Positions 63,859 to 64,000 of a DNA stretch of 64,000 nucleotides are shown here, in pieces. Both the position numbers and the translations under genes were made by a program. Numbering within the stretch: the first letter of the stretch is position 1; every line of letters starts with the position of its first letter. A model generated the notes under the pieces. The model was not told where the DNA came from. It saw nothing but the letters and a program-made list of their open reading frames with translations, and searched no databases. The stretch lies in the NCBI GenBank assembly GCA_963725615.1, contig CAVRZO010000007.1, positions 1 to 64,000 on the forward strand. Direction: 5' to 3'. This DNA is from JAIQFF01 sp963725615 (GTDB taxonomy: Bacteria > Acidobacteriota > Terriglobia > Terriglobales > Acidobacteriaceae).

Positions 63859-64000
63859 GGGTTCGGTGTTTGGACGCGTGCAGACAGAAATCTAAGGGCT
63901 CACCAAAAGGAGAGATATTACGCTTTTCCGGTCGCGAAGTCAGCCATGAGGGCAATTGGGCAATTTGGCAATTTCACCCCCGAAGTTCCGAATCAGCCAA

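Noticed and set aside
1..64000. tRNA, rRNA, phage or insertion-sequence genes
   Set aside because: I looked for CCA-ended cloverleaf patterns, rRNA-like blocks and transposase or integrase motifs and saw none. This was by eye only, so a single tRNA could have been missed.

Overview
The window reads as a chromosomal segment of an acidobacterium (Acidobacteriota, class Terriglobia-like). This is inferred from the gene families, not from a marker gene. The pointers are a 1217-residue TonB-dependent receptor with an N-terminal carboxypeptidase-regulatory-like domain, three CRTAC1/ASPIC-UnbV proteins, several secreted TPR proteins, a ToxR-like regulator with a PD40 propeller, a redoxin plus cytochrome c/copper-monooxygenase-like pair, and abundant GC-rich palindromic intergenic repeats. 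No rRNA, tRNA, CRISPR array, transposase or phage gene was recognised. Layout: 1-2 kb holds a frameshifted TonB-like gene and a frameshifted GAF/membrane protein. 2.3-7.5 kb is an exported alpha-glucan operon (debranching-type glycosidase, then GH31). 7.5-23 kb is an accessory-looking island: three CRTAC1 proteins, three TPR proteins, a ToxR-like regulator, a HExxH protein and a second GH31 of alpha-xylosidase type. 23.3-27 kb is the TonB-dependent receptor with a clear promoter, a candidate operator and an intrinsic terminator. 27.1-31.9 kb holds a redoxin, a cytochrome c/PHM-like/TPR protein, a Tat-exported aldo/keto reductase, a BON protein and a stress-protein-like gene. From 32 kb on the content is mostly housekeeping: gpmI, DinB, hicBA, eno, peroxiredoxin, GH57, glgB, a fused LptF-LptG permease, an exported esterase, a lactonase-like lipoprotein, a CpxRA-like two-component system with a CpxP-like protein, an ABC exporter, methyltransferases, an FAD oxidoreductase, bactofilin, a MazG/GNAT/enolase-superfamily operon, glpD and a glycerophosphodiesterase. 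How the genes may work together: two exported GH31 enzymes, a debranching-type enzyme and the TonB-dependent receptor suggest uptake and breakdown of alpha-glucans or xylose-containing glycans. GH57 and GlgB handle intracellular glycogen. GpmI and enolase are consecutive steps of lower glycolysis, and the phosphodiesterase and GlpD share glycerol-3-phosphate. Caveat: about 20 single-base frameshifts break otherwise well-conserved genes, mostly between 0-2, 12-23 and 28-30 kb. Several can be repaired by adding or removing one base of a homopolymer, and no in-frame stop mutations were seen. This looks more like assembly indel error than gene decay. Such genes are reported here as single units with the break described.
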